From positions 682,001-746,000 of the forward strand of contig CAVXVZ010000003.1 in assembly GCA_963765375.1 (NCBI GenBank): DNA of 64,000 nt. Direction: 5' to 3'. The translations under genes and the position numbers were made by a program. Shown piece by piece: positions 18,175-29,652 of the stretch. Positions within the stretch are counted from its first letter, which is position 1, and each line of letters starts with the position of its first letter. Below the pieces are notes generated by a model. It saw nothing but the letters and a program-made list of their open reading frames with translations. It ran no database searches and was not told the DNA's origin. Source of the stretch: Roseiarcus sp963765375 (GTDB taxonomy: Bacteria > Pseudomonadota > Alphaproteobacteria > Rhizobiales > Beijerinckiaceae).

Positions 18175-18672
18175 CTATCTCTCGAACTTCGCCTTCAGCG
18201 CCTTCACCACATTCGGCGGGGCGAAGGGGGAAGCGTCGCCGCCCATCGAGGCGATCTGGCGCACCAAGGTCGCGGTGATCGGCCGCACCGGCGAGGAGGC
18301 GGGCAGGAAAACGGTGCGGATTTCCGGCGCCATCGCGCCGTTCATGCCGGCCATCTGCATCTCGTAGTCGAAGTCGGTCGAGTCTCGCAGGCCGCGGACG
18401 ATGAGCGTCGCCCCCGCCTTGCGCGCCGCCTCGACCGCAAGCCCGGTGAATTCGACCACCTCGAGCTTGCAATGCGCCTTCTTCATGATCGGCGTCGCCG
18501 CCTCGCGGATGAGCTTGAGCCGCTCCTCGACCGTAAACAACCCGGCCTTGTTCGGGTTGGAGCCGACGCCGATCACCAGCCGGTCGCACAGGGCCGCCGC
18601 ATGCTCGATCACGTCGAGATGACCGTTGGTCATCGGATCGAAGGAGCCGGAAAAGAAGCCGACGCGGGTCAT
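18175..18672 (-). CDS. coaD: pantetheine-phosphate adenylyltransferase
   Basis: This 165-residue nucleotidyltransferase has the signature GSFDPMTNGHLDVIEHA near the N-terminus (T/HxGH adenylyl motif) and RGLRDSTDFDYEMQMA. It transfers AMP to 4'-phosphopantetheine, the penultimate step of coenzyme A synthesis, and is essential. The ATG at 18672 is chosen; a TTG two codons upstream is possible. The tail APPNVVKALKAKFER is duplicated 440 bp downstream (17675-17735). Confidence 0.95.
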   Translation of the reverse strand: MTRVGFFSGSFDPMTNGHLDVIEHAAALCDRLVIGVGSNPNKAGLFTVEERLKLIREAATPIMKKAHCKLEVVEFTGLAVEAARKAGATLIVRGLRDSTDFDYEMQMAGMNGAMAPEIRTVFLPASSPVRPITATLVRQIASMGGDASPFAPPNVVKALKAKFER

Positions 18673-18848
18673 CGCCAAGCGTTATCCCGCCGCGGCGGCG
18701 GCGACAAGCGGACGCAAGGTTGAGTTGGACGCCCGGTCAGGTAAAATCGCCAACCTGTCGACGCCCGACCGTCGCCGCCGCCGGCAATCGTCCATCTGGC
18801 TTGGCAGCGCGCCAAGCCGCTCTCCGCCAAGACCGAAAGACTCCGAGC

Positions 18849-19145
18849 ATGCCGACCGCCAAGGCCAGCGTTCCCACGGCCAACGCCGCCAAATACATTC
18901 AACAGCTTTGCAAACATTGGAGCCACAGGCTCGAGGTCGAATTCTCGGACCGGAAAGGCGTGGTCAGGTTCCCGGGTGCGGTCGTCAATCTCGAGGCGGG
19001 GGCGGACGCGCTTCAGGTCACGATCGAGGGCGAGGACAGCGAAGAGGTCGAGCGAATGAAGGGCGTTGTCTCGAGCCACCTCGACCGCTTCGCGTTCCGC
19101 GAGGCGCCGCTGCGGTTTGACTGGTCTGGGCCGAAGGCCGCGTGA
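18849..19145 (+). CDS. DUF2218 family protein
   Basis: This 98-residue cytosolic protein begins MPTAKASVPTANAAKYIQQL. The pattern of a helix (KYIQQLCKHWSH), a strand with FPGAVVNLEA, and a final HLDRFAFREAPLRFDW is characteristic of DUF2218, a small family frequent in proteobacteria and often near siderophore or redox genes. The function is unknown. The next gene, an OsmC-like protein, starts 25 bp downstream with a clear GAAGGAG, so the two probably form an operon. Confidence 0.8.
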   Translation: MPTAKASVPTANAAKYIQQLCKHWSHRLEVEFSDRKGVVRFPGAVVNLEAGADALQVTIEGEDSEEVERMKGVVSSHLDRFAFREAPLRFDWSGPKAA

Positions 19146-19170
19146 AGAGGGGCGAAGGAGACGCACGACA

Positions 19171-19679
19171 ATGAACGCTGACGAAATACGCGCAATCCAG
19201 GCGCCGCTCAAGGACCGCTATCGCGCCGACCCGAAGGCGGGATTGGTGACGCTGAGGGCAAAAGGCGCGCTCGATTCCGCGCGATCGCCTGCAAGGTCGA
19301 GACCGGGCGGGCGCTCGCCGTCGCCGGACTTCACCCTGCGACCGGGGGAAGCGGCGCGGAGCTCTGCTCCGGCGACATGCTGCTCGAGGCGCTGGTCGCC
19401 TGCGCCGGCGTGACGCTGAAAGCGGTCGCGACGTCGATGGGGATTGCGCTGCGCTCGGGTGAGGTCGCGGCGGAGGGCGATCTCGATTTTCGCGGCACGC
19501 TCGGCGTCGCGAAGGATGCGCCGGTCGGATTCAAGGACATCAGGCTCAAGTTCGCGCTCGATACCGACGCTCCGCAGGACCAGCTCGACACGCTCTTGAA
19601 ACTTACCGAACGCTATTGCGTCGTGCTGCAGACCCTCAAGCATTCGCCGAAGCTCGAAGCGAGCCTCGTTCGGGCGTAG
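19171..19679 (+). CDS. OsmC-family protein, frameshifted
   Basis: The first frame gives MNADEIRAIQAPLKDRYRAD through KGALDS. From about 19284 the second frame reads IACKVETGRALAVAGLHPAT, then GGSGAELCSGDMLLEALVACAGVTLK and onward to LEASLVRA. Adding one base in the GCGCG stretch at 19279-19283 restores LDSAAIACKV and about 169 residues. The pair of OsmC cysteines would be those of ELCSGD and VACAGVT. OsmC/Ohr proteins reduce organic hydroperoxides; this subgroup is not biochemically assigned. The indel is probably a sequencing error or a recent mutation, since both halves are well preserved. Confidence 0.78.
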
Positions 19680-19683
19680 GCCC

Positions 19684-21321
19684 TCACCGTATGGGGATTT
19701 CGATCAACGATGGGCCGTTCCGGCCCAATGCTTTGTGAACCGCGGCCCCGATTGCGTGACGATCGTCGGCGCGCGCGGCCGGCACGCCCATCGACGCCGC
19801 CAGCGCCTGAAAGTCGATCGCCGGATCGGCGACCTCCATGCCAACGAACCGGCCGGCGACGGCGTTGGCGTATCCGAGCTGTCGGGCGACATTCTGAAGC
19901 ACGCCGTAGCGGCGATTGTTGAACACGAAGAAGATCGTCCGCGTGCGGTAGCGGGCGGCGCTCCATAGCGCTTGCGGCGAATACATCGCCCCGCCGTCGC
20001 CGACGAACGAGGCGACCCAGCCCCGGGTCGCGAGCGCCGCGCCCACCGCGGCCGGCATGCTGCATCCGAGCACCCCGCCGCGGGCGAAGAAGTAACGGCC
20101 GGGCTGGGTCATCAGCAAGTCCTGGACGCGGCCGAACGTCGCGGCGGAATCGTTGGCGATCAGCGCGTCTTGCGGCAGAGCGTCGAGCGCCGCCAGCACC
20201 GCCGCGTCGGGAGTCAGTGGCGGGTTGGCGCTTTCGGCCAGAATATCGAGGCGCGTCGCTTGCCTCGCGTCGCGCCTGTGGGCCGCGCGCGCCGCGAGCC
20301 TCGCCGCAACCTTGTCCTGGTCGAACAGTTCCCTGAGACGTCCGGCCGCCGCGTCGAGGGTCAGTCCGATGTCGCCAAGGAGCGCCATGTCGGCCGCGTG
20401 CTCCCGTCCGAAAGCCTCCGGATTATCGGCAATATGCAGGACCGCGACGCCTTCTGGAACCGGCTCGGCGTCGCGATAGGCGTAGGCGACGAAAGCGCGT
20501 CCGCCGACCAGCACGATCGCCTGCAAGGTCTTGAAGTGGGCGCGCATGTCGGCGAAATCGGGCTTCAGCACGCCCGCCCAGCACGGGTGGGCGGAGGGAA
20601 AGGCGGTGCGGGAAGTGAGCTGGGTTCCCCAGACCGGATAGCCGCCGGCCTCGGCGAAGGCGACCAATCCGGCGCTGACCGCCGCCGGCAGGTCGTCGCC
20701 GAGCAGAACAACGACCCGGTCCGGATCGAGACCGGCGAGCGCCTCCGCGAGGCGCGCCGCGTCGGGCGAAGGACCGAGGCGCGGCGGCGCAGACGCCCGT
20801 GGCGTTGGATGGCTCACCTCCTGGTCGAGGATGTCCATCGGCAGCGACAGAAAGACCGGCCCGCACGGGGGCGTGCGGCAGACCTCGAAGGCGCGGCGCA
20901 ACGCCTGGCCGACATCGTCGCCGCGCCTGAGCTCCTTCGCCCATTTGGTCACCGGCTCGGCGAGGGCGACGAGGTCGCCCGAGAGCCACGGCTCGGTCAT
21001 GAGATGCCGGGTGTCCTGCTGGCCGGCGGTCACGACGAGCGGCGTCTCGCTCGCCTTGGAGGCGACGAGCACGCCCATGGCGTTCCCCAAGCCGCCCATC
21101 GCGTGCAGGTTGACGAAGGCGGCGCGGCCCGAGGCGAGCGCCCAGCCGTCGGCCATGCCGACGGCGGTGGCCTCCTGCAGGCCGAGGACGTAGCGGATGT
21201 CCGGCGCATCGACGAGCGCGTCCATGAGCGGCATCTCGGTCGAGCCAGGATTGCCGAAGACGTGCGTCACGCCCTCATCGCGAAGGATGTCGAGCAAAAT
21301 ATCGCGCGCGCGTCGGGCCAT
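19684..21321 (-). CDS. thiamine-diphosphate-dependent decarboxylase, benzoylformate-decarboxylase-like
   Basis: This 545-residue three-domain ThDP enzyme has HVFGNPGSTEMPLMDAL with the active-site Ser of benzoylformate decarboxylases, the cofactor-activating Glu in GLQEATAVG, His in FVNLHAMGG, and the Mg/ThDP motif GDGGAMYSPQALWSAA…FNN. The GNPGSTE motif and NLH fit benzoylformate decarboxylase better than acetolactate synthase or pyruvate oxidase. I do not see the second catalytic His expected in the central part. It would turn a 2-oxo acid into an aldehyde and CO2. Neighbours give no pathway. It converges on the OsmC gene (5 bp). Confidence 0.75.
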   Translation of the reverse strand: MARRARDILLDILRDEGVTHVFGNPGSTEMPLMDALVDAPDIRYVLGLQEATAVGMADGWALASGRAAFVNLHAMGGLGNAMGVLVASKASETPLVVTAGQQDTRHLMTEPWLSGDLVALAEPVTKWAKELRRGDDVGQALRRAFEVCRTPPCGPVFLSLPMDILDQEVSHPTPRASAPPRLGPSPDAARLAEALAGLDPDRVVVLLGDDLPAAVSAGLVAFAEAGGYPVWGTQLTSRTAFPSAHPCWAGVLKPDFADMRAHFKTLQAIVLVGGRAFVAYAYRDAEPVPEGVAVLHIADNPEAFGREHAADMALLGDIGLTLDAAAGRLRELFDQDKVAARLAARAAHRRDARQATRLDILAESANPPLTPDAAVLAALDALPQDALIANDSAATFGRVQDLLMTQPGRYFFARGGVLGCSMPAAVGAALATRGWVASFVGDGGAMYSPQALWSAARYRTRTIFFVFNNRRYGVLQNVARQLGYANAVAGRFVGMEVADPAIDFQALAASMGVPAARADDRHAIGAAVHKALGRNGPSLIEIPIR

Positions 21322-21675
21322 GGGAAGCTCACCTCCGTGCCGCGCGCGTCGCGCGGGCGACCGATCCTAGAGGCGTTTGGCTTCCGGGGGAATTGACCGG
21401 CGCGAAACGTGAGGCTCAAGCTTGCTGTGTGCGCGGAAGACCCGGCGGATCGGCGTCGCAAGACTGTGATCGTAACGGGGAGAGGCAGGACTCTGCTCGC
21501 CAGCCTCTCCGCCGTCCGTTCAGCGGAATTTCGCGCTGGCGCAGCCGGCTTTCAGCTTCCACGCGAGCTCAACTGATCGACGCGCTCGCGGCAGCCTTGC
21601 GCGAACTGGACACGCCTACCGCCTCTCGAACGCGCGGCAAGTCGGGCGCTGGCTAAAGCCGCAGGCGGCGCTCGC
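21322..21675. other. intergenic region between gyrA and the decarboxylase
   Basis: Both flanking genes are on the minus strand. There is no reading frame with recognisable features. GAGAGGCAGGACTCTGCTCGCCAG (given in outline only, 21480-21510) can fold but lacks a T run. I see no clear terminator or promoter. Confidence 0.4.
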
Positions 21676-24405
<2,730 letters not shown>

Positions 24406-24760
24406 GCGGAAGGGGTCCTTAACGCAAATCGCGTCGCCGGGGTTTAGCCGATTTCAACGCCGTGCGCCATAGTTGCGGGGGGTCTTGCGCGCCAATATAT
24501 TCCGCAGACATTTCAATGTGTTAGCGAAATCGCCGGCGTCACGGGCGCCATCGCCGCGGGCAGAGCGTTAACGAAGGCTAGCGGGGCGGAAAAACCAGCA
24601 GCACAAAAGGGGCGCCCGCCGATGCTGGTCGACGTGCAATTCATCATCGACTGCGTCGCGCCGTCGCCAACTGAGGAACGCCCGCGCGTTGACAGGGCTC
24701 CGAATATGACGCCAGTCTTCAGGCCTTAAGCGCGCGGCGCGCGCGGCAGGGGAGGCTTCC
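24406..24760. other. divergent intergenic region gyrA / MAPEG
   Basis: These 355 bp lie between two divergent genes and must carry both promoters. I cannot place -35/-10 boxes with confidence. No reading frame with recognisable protein features is present. Confidence 0.4.
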
Positions 24761-25129
24761 ATGACAGTCGCGATCTGGTGCATTCTCATCGCGCAAATCC
24801 TGCCTTACGTGGCCTTCAGTTTCGTCAAGGGTGTCGACCCGACCCAGCCGCGCTATCGGGTGGGCGACCTGGAAGGCCAGTCCGTTCGCGCATATGGCGC
24901 TCACCTCAATGGCTTGGAGACCTTTCCGTGGTTCGCCGCGGCGGTGATCGTAGCGCACATGGTCGCCGGACCGAGCCGGATCGTCGACGTCCTCGCGGTC
25001 ATCTACATCCTTCTCCGCATTGGGCACTTGGCGGCCTATCTCGCCGGCCGGCAACCCTTGCGTTCGGCGGCCTTCATTGTCGCCCAGTTCGTTGCTCTGG
25101 CGATCTTCGTCTCTCCGCTGTTCCGGTAA
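24761..25129 (+). CDS. MAPEG-family membrane protein
   Basis: This 122-residue protein has four predicted helices (about residues 5-22, 55-72, 78-95 and 100-118). The polar loop YRVGDLEGQSVRAYGAHLNGLETFPWFAAAV contains the E-x-x-P-x-F motif of the MAPEG (eicosanoid and glutathione metabolism) superfamily. The bacterial members mostly lack assigned substrates. It is placed next to, and on the opposite strand from, an SDR and a glutathione peroxidase. Confidence 0.82.
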   Translation: MTVAIWCILIAQILPYVAFSFVKGVDPTQPRYRVGDLEGQSVRAYGAHLNGLETFPWFAAAVIVAHMVAGPSRIVDVLAVIYILLRIGHLAAYLAGRQPLRSAAFIVAQFVALAIFVSPLFR

Positions 25130-25152
25130 CGTCGCCAGCCGCTCGCTTCGGC

Positions 25153-25905
25153 TCAGCGTCCGCCCGCGACGTCCAGGAGCGCGCCGGTCACGTAGGAAGC
25201 CGCGTCGCTGATCAGCCAGATCGCCGCCTCGGCAATCTCCTCGGCCGCGCCGGGACGCCCGAGCGGGGCGGTTGCGCCGAGGACACGGGCGCGGTCGGGC
25301 TCGCCGCCGCTGGCGTGGATTTCGGTGTCGATGAGACCTGGCCGGATGGCGTTGACCCTGACCCCCTCCGGCCCCAGCTCCTTGGAGAGGCCCAGGGTCA
25401 GCGTGTCTATCGCGCCTTTGGATGCGGCGTAGTCGATATAGAGGTTCGGCGAGCCCAGGCGCGCGGCGGCCGACGACATCAGCACGATCGATCCGCCGGT
25501 CCCGCCGAGCGACTTCGACATTCGCCGCGCCGCCTCGCGGGCGGTGAGAAAGGCGCCGAGCGTGTTGACCTCGAAGACATGCCGCATCCGGTCGGCGCTC
25601 ATGTCGACCAGCTTCGCCGTCGGCGCGATGATGCCGGCGTTGGCGATGACGGCGGTCAGGGGTCCCAGCGCCTTGGTCGCCGCGTCGAAAATCGCGACCG
25701 CATCGGCCTCGACGGCGACGTCGCCCTTCAACGCTACCGCGCGGCCGCCGCCGTTGGCGATCTTCTCGACGACGGCGTCGGCCGCTTTTGCGTCCTCGCG
25801 ATAATTGACGCCGATCGACCAGCCGTTCCTGGCCGCAAGCAGCGCGCAGGCGCGGCCGATGCCGCGCGAGGCGCCGGTCACGAGAAGGGTTTTTTCGGGC
25901 ATCAT
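25153..25905 (-). CDS. SDR-family NAD(P)-dependent oxidoreductase
   Basis: This 250-residue classical SDR has the cofactor loop TGASRGIG (residues 10-17), NAG (VIANAGI), catalytic Ser in IVLMSSAAARLG and YAASK for the Tyr-Lys pair, ending with YVTGALLDVAGGR. It is similar to FabG and glucose dehydrogenase-like enzymes; the substrate is unknown. The glutathione peroxidase gene ends 9 bp upstream on the same strand, so they are likely cotranscribed. Confidence 0.9.
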   Translation of the reverse strand: MMPEKTLLVTGASRGIGRACALLAARNGWSIGVNYREDAKAADAVVEKIANGGGRAVALKGDVAVEADAVAIFDAATKALGPLTAVIANAGIIAPTAKLVDMSADRMRHVFEVNTLGAFLTAREAARRMSKSLGGTGGSIVLMSSAAARLGSPNLYIDYAASKGAIDTLTLGLSKELGPEGVRVNAIRPGLIDTEIHASGGEPDRARVLGATAPLGRPGAAEEIAEAAIWLISDAASYVTGALLDVAGGR

Positions 25906-25914
25906 GAACCTCGT

Positions 25915-26418
25915 TCAGGGGCGCCAGCCATCGCGTCGGGCGAGCGCCGCCTCGATGTCGGCGGCGAGCGATTCCGGCCTGTCGGTCGGCGCATAGCGGC
26001 GCACGACGCGGCGCTGCCGGTCGACCAGGAACTTGGTGAAATTCCACTTGACCGCCTGGGTGCCGAGAAGGCCCGGCGCCTCCTGCTTCAGCGCCTTGAA
26101 CAGCGGATGGGCGTTCAAGCCGTTGACCTCGGTCTTGGCGAACATCGGGAAGGTCACCTCGTAATTGTCGGTGCAGAATTTCCGGATCGTGCTTTCGTCG
26201 CCCGGCTCCTGATGGCCGAACTGGTCGCAGGGGAATCCCATGACGGCGAAGCCTCGGTCGAAAAACCGCCGGTGCAGCGCCTCCAGCCCAGCGTATTGCG
26301 GGGTGAACCCGCATTTGCTGGCGACATTGACGATGAGGAGGGTCCGGCCGTCAAAATCGGCGAGCGCCGCGGGTTTACCGTGGATGGTCTTCAACGCGAT
26401 GTCGGCGGGGAGGGGCAT
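25915..26418 (-). CDS. glutathione peroxidase (cysteine type)
   Basis: The ATG at 26418 (MPLPADIALKTIHGKPAAL) gives 167 residues; an ATG 7 codons upstream is possible. The catalytic tetrad is visible: Cys36 in NVASKCGFTPQY, Gln66 in FPCDQFG, and Trp125 with Asn126 in VKWNFTKFLVD. It reduces hydroperoxides with thioredoxin or glutathione. It is the first gene of a pair with the SDR at 25153. The 3' end of the neighbouring doxDA gene originally lay about 50 bp upstream, before the IS at 26488 pushed it away. Confidence 0.93.
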   Translation of the reverse strand: MPLPADIALKTIHGKPAALADFDGRTLLIVNVASKCGFTPQYAGLEALHRRFFDRGFAVMGFPCDQFGHQEPGDESTIRKFCTDNYEVTFPMFAKTEVNGLNAHPLFKALKQEAPGLLGTQAVKWNFTKFLVDRQRRVVRRYAPTDRPESLAADIEAALARRDGWRP

Positions 26419-26594
26419 TGGAGCTTTCAATGAACGCACGCAAAATCCAGCAGGTTTGGTCTTCGAGGCTCATGTCGGGATGAGGCTAGACTACATGTTC
26501 GCCTGAGATAGGGCGACCCGTCTCACAGTATGCAGGTTTGTCGAGGGTTGCGCCGGGCGTTTGGGCGCCGAGCCTCATGCATAGGAGACGGGTC

Positions 26595-27704
26595 TTGGAC
26601 AAAGCTATCACATACGTGGGCCTTGACGTGCACAAGGATACGATCGCGGTCGCGCTTGCGGAGGCGGGCGCGCGCAAGGACGTGCGCGAGTATGGCAAGG
26701 TCGCGAACACAGCGATGGCCTTGAACGCTCTGGCAGCGAAGCTGTCGCGCGCTGGCAGCGAGCTACGGTTCTGTTATGAGGCCGGCCCTTGCGGCTATGG
26801 CATTCAACGGCAGTTGAGCCTGGCTGGGCATGGTTGCATTGTCGTTGCTCCGTCGTTGATCCCACGCAAGCCGGGAGATCGGATCAAGACCGACCGGCGG
26901 GATGCGATCAACCTCGCCAAGCTGCATCGCGCCGGTGAACTGACCGCTGTGTGGATTCCTGATCAGGCTCATGAGGCGATCCGCGATCTCGTACGCGCGC
27001 GCCTTGCGGCCGTCCGCATTCTACGCCAGGCCCGTTAGCAGCTCTCTGGCTTTCTCCTGCGTCATGGCCGTCACTACAATCGGCCGGCGTGGACATTGAT
27101 GCACCGTCGCTGGATGGCCGGACTGAGATTCGAGCAAGCGGCGCATCACATCGTGCTGGAAGACTGCATCGCCGCAGTTGAGGCGGCGACGGCGCGGCGA
27201 GATCGTCTGGAGGCCCATATCGAGGCGGCGCTGCCGGATTGGTCGCTGGCCCCAGTGGTGCGCGCCCTGCAAGCGCTACGCGGGATGGCCGTGGTCGCGG
27301 CGGCGACGCTGGTCGCCGAACTCGGCGACATCACCCGCTTCGCCAATCCCCGCCAGCTCATGGCGTATCTCGGTCTGGTTCCGTCCGAGCGCTCCAGCGG
27401 CGCCACACGACGCCAAGGCGGCATCACGAAAGCCGGGAATGGCGCGGCGCGACGAATGCTGATCGAGGCGGCCTGGAGTTATCGGTTCCCGGCGCGCATC
27501 AGCCGGGAGCAACTGCTGCGCCAGGAGGGTCTGGCCAAGCCGATCCGCGACACCGCGTGGAAGGCGCAAGAAAGGCTGTGTCGGCGCTATCGCAAGCTCG
27601 CCCGGGCGGGAAAATCACCCACTGTGGTCACGACCGCGATCGCTCGAGAACTGGCGGGCTTTGCCTGGGCGATCGCCAAGCACGTTCAGGTCGTGGGCGC
27701 GTGA
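26595..27704 (+). pseudogene. IS110-family transposase with an in-frame stop
   Basis: The likely start is TTG at 26595 with AGGAG 7 bp upstream. It reads LDKAITYVGLDVHKD (first Asp), FCYEAGPCGYGI (Glu) and DRRDAINLAKLHRAGEL (Asp), then Transposase_20 with AELGDITRFANPRQLMAYLGL and candidate catalytic Ser in PSERSSG. The same frame is broken only by TAG at 27036-27038, in RQAR-stop-QLSGFLLRHG, where related proteins have Gln (CAG to TAG is one change). Unless the stop is read through, only the RuvC-like half is made. Confidence 0.9.
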
Positions 27705-27850
27705 TGCGCTGAGATCGATGACGGACATCACGAAAAGGAGGTCATCGCCGACAACGCATCTATCCAAAGCCGAGCAAGGCTGGAGGCACGGTCACGGCCA
27801 GGAGAACCCTCGCGTCCACTATCAGCCGGATTATCATCCGACGCTGGCGC

Positions 27851-27928
27851 CTAGACAGAGGAAGCTCCGCGACGCATCACCGGTCCGGCGGTATCCAACC
27901 CGCGCATCAGAGCATGATCAACCGTCGT
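27851..27928 (+). ncRNA. candidate bridge/seeker RNA core of IS copy 2
   Basis: This is the counterpart of 7693-7770: same length (78 nt), same orientation relative to the transposase, same place between its stop and the right end. The conserved blocks are CTAGAC-N-GAGGAA at the start and GGCGGTA-N-CCAACCCGCG-N-AT-N-AGAG plus TGATCAACCGTCGT at the end, while the central 25 nt differ. CATCAGAG (27905-27912) resembles the element's own 3' end with flank (CATGAGAG) at 7 of 8 positions. Conservation of non-coding sequence in two diverged elements supports a functional RNA. Confidence 0.55.
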
Positions 27929-29245
27929 TTTGATGATCGTGCCTCCTGCCCTGCTCAGCCGCGGCCATTCTGAACCGCTCGCGCGCGAGTAACGCGTTCT
28001 TGTGCCTGCTACTTGAAACGGCGAACATGAGAGTGGCGAAAGTCTTGCCATCCACGTCGGTGACGCGCAACTGAGCGCCGGAGGGCGGCGCCGCTGCGTC
28101 CGCCGGCAGGGGCAGGGTGACGTCCGCGCTGGCCCCCATCCCGGCCTCCAGCCCGTAAGGCCCCGGCTTGAACCGATTGTAGCGGAAATCGTTGACGATC
28201 GCCGAAGCGGGAAGAGCCGAGAGCGCTTTCCAGTCCCAGGTCACGAGCGCTTTACCGTCGGGGCCCACGACCTCGACCTTCATCACATGCGCCGGCACGG
28301 CCGGCGTGCCCCCGTCGAGCGCAATGGCGAAGCGGACGCCGCCATCGCTCAACATCGTTGCGTCGGACAGCGTGAGATGGTGCGCCGCGGCGCTGACCGG
28401 CCCGCCGTGATAGGGCGTCAGGACGGAGCCCCGATAGTAACTGTAGAGGCTGACGTCGAACGCGAGAACGAAAGCGAGGATCCCGAACGCGAGGCCGCGA
28501 AAGCCGTTGTCGCTCAACGGCAGCTTCAGGCTCCCGCCGCACCAGCGGAACCAGGCCCGCCGAGCGAGCGCGGGATTGCGGCTGAGCCATGCGTTGTCGA
28601 GCGAATAGGCCGCGCCGCCGGCGAGCATCAGCGTTGCGCCCATCGCGGCGTTGCAGGACGCCATCGTCCATTCGTCGACGCATGTGCCCCCCTGCCAGCC
28701 GAACAGCAGCATCAGCGAGATCGACAGTCCGATGGACAGGAGCGCCGCCAGCCGCGTCAGGAGGCCCGCCATCAGTGCGAAGCCCACGATGAGCTCGACG
28801 GCGCTGAACAGGATGATCGCCGCGTACAACAACCAGAAATGATGGAGCAGAAAGGCGAGCACGCGATCGAGGCCGAAAAGCGCGCCCGGGATCGCCGTCT
28901 GGAGCTTGTTCGCCATCCACGAATGCGCCTCGGGATCGAGTTTCGAGGGGTCGTAGATGAAGCGCCGCGACCCGCCGCCCCAGTAGATGAAGCCCTGGAT
29001 CACGCGGACGGAGAGCATGGCCATCGCCGCGGCGCGCCAGTCGGCGCTTCCGACGGACGACGCTCTCGCCGCTTCGCCTGCGCCAAGCGCCGTCAAAGTC
29101 GTCATCGGCTTCCCCTTGTCCCGCTGTTCAGTCGCCCGGCGCGAAACGCGATGTCCGTTTACTGTCTTGGTTTGATTGTCGGCAAGGGGCGTTGCGCGGT
29201 TGAATATTTTCATTCACTTCTATCGCGTCAGAAGTGGAGGAGACG

Positions 29246-29467
29246 ATGAAAAGACTTGCGATTAAACTGATTGGGATAGTGGTTATTTCCGCCGCCCTGT
29301 CGTCGGCGATTACGCCGGCGTTCGCGCTGGGCGGCTGCGGTCCGAACCGCCATCGCAATGGGTGGGGCCAATGCGTCTGGGGTGGTCAAAATCAGGACTG
29401 GTGCCTGCGAAGAACGGGCCACCCGGCCACGCGCATGCCCAATGGGACGTTGCGCTGCATTCGGTGA
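29246..29467 (+). CDS. small secreted cysteine-rich protein
   Basis: This 73-residue precursor has a clear signal peptide (MKRLAIKLIGIVVISAALSS, cleavage after TPAFA) and a mature peptide of about 45 residues starting LGGCGPNRHRNGWGQC. It contains four cysteines (GGC, GQC, DWC, LRC) and the segment RRTGHPATRMPNG. The ATG at 29246 has GGAGGAGAC just upstream. I recognise the general look of small exported G-C-G…H-R-N-x-x-G proteins of Hyphomicrobiales but no assigned function. It is divergent from doxDA and flanked downstream by a fragment of doxD. Confidence 0.72.
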   Translation: MKRLAIKLIGIVVISAALSSAITPAFALGGCGPNRHRNGWGQCVWGGQNQDWCLRRTGHPATRMPNGTLRCIR

Positions 29468-29499
29468 GGCGCCTGCCTTCCGACCCCTCTACTAGCGCG

Positions 29500-29652
29500 T
29501 CTCGGGATCGAGTTTCTACCGGCCGCGGATGAAACGCCGCGACCCGCCGCGGGTTGGATGTAGGCGGGCGCGACACGGGCGGAGAGGATGGCGATCGCCG
29601 TCGAGCGCCAGTTGGGGCTCCGATGGCCGACGCGCGCCGTCCAAGCCGTCAT
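29500..29652 (-). pseudogene. decayed duplicate of the doxD 5' end
   Basis: Reading the minus strand from ATG 29652 gives NWRSTAIAILSARV, similar to DWRAAAMAMLSVRV of the doxDA gene, followed after a frame change by GGSRRFIRGR-stop-KLDPE against GGSRRFIYDPSKLDPE. Nucleotide matches such as GGCGGGTCGCGGCG and GAAACTCGATCCCGAG are exact. It is a remnant of about 150 bp with a frameshift and stops. The rest of 29468-29829 shows no other gene. Confidence 0.7.

Larger units (their letters stand above)
26488..28031 (+). mobile_element. IS110-family (IS1111-group) insertion sequence, copy 2
   Basis: The boundaries follow from repairing doxDA: AG is shared at 26488-26489 and 28032-28033. The element is 1544 bp. 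Subterminal inverted repeats ATGTTCGCC (26495-26503) and GGCGAACAT (28020-28028) lie 7 bp and 3 bp from the ends, the same asymmetry as copy 1 when read in transposase orientation. The transposase is followed by about 327 bp of non-coding DNA. The two elements are clearly related but far from identical, so they are independent insertions of two members of one subgroup. Confidence 0.85.
26470..29105 (-). pseudogene. DoxD/DoxA-like membrane protein, 3' end split off by an IS110-family element
   Basis: Residues 1-358 (29105-28032) comprise a four-helix DoxX/DoxD domain (IQGFIYWGGGSRRFIYDP, LYAAIILFSAVELIVGFAL) and a C-terminal DoxA-like beta domain (LRVTDVDGKTFA). They match the fused subunit of thiosulfate:quinone oxidoreductase-type proteins. 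After Thr358 the frame enters the IS and runs to 27918 with 38 foreign residues. Removing 26488-28031 gives DGKTFATSLIPT-stop, 363 residues, with TGA at 26470-26472. The start at 29105 is preferred, with AAGGGGAAG upstream. Since only five residues are displaced, the membrane domain may still function. The substrate is unproven. Confidence 0.82.

Noticed and set aside
19972..21396. Plus-strand frame of about 474 codons opposite the ThDP decarboxylase
   Set aside because: The Arg/Gly-rich composition is typical of antisense translation; the minus strand encodes a complete three-domain enzyme.
21393..21656. Plus-strand frame of 87 codons upstream of gyrA's end
   Set aside because: No ribosome site and no recognisable domain; the last 30 residues look helical but could be chance.
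27036..27038. Programmed recoding at the TAG of the second IS110 transposase
   Set aside because: IS110 transposases are single frames; a CAG-to-TAG change is simpler and no recoding signal is visible.
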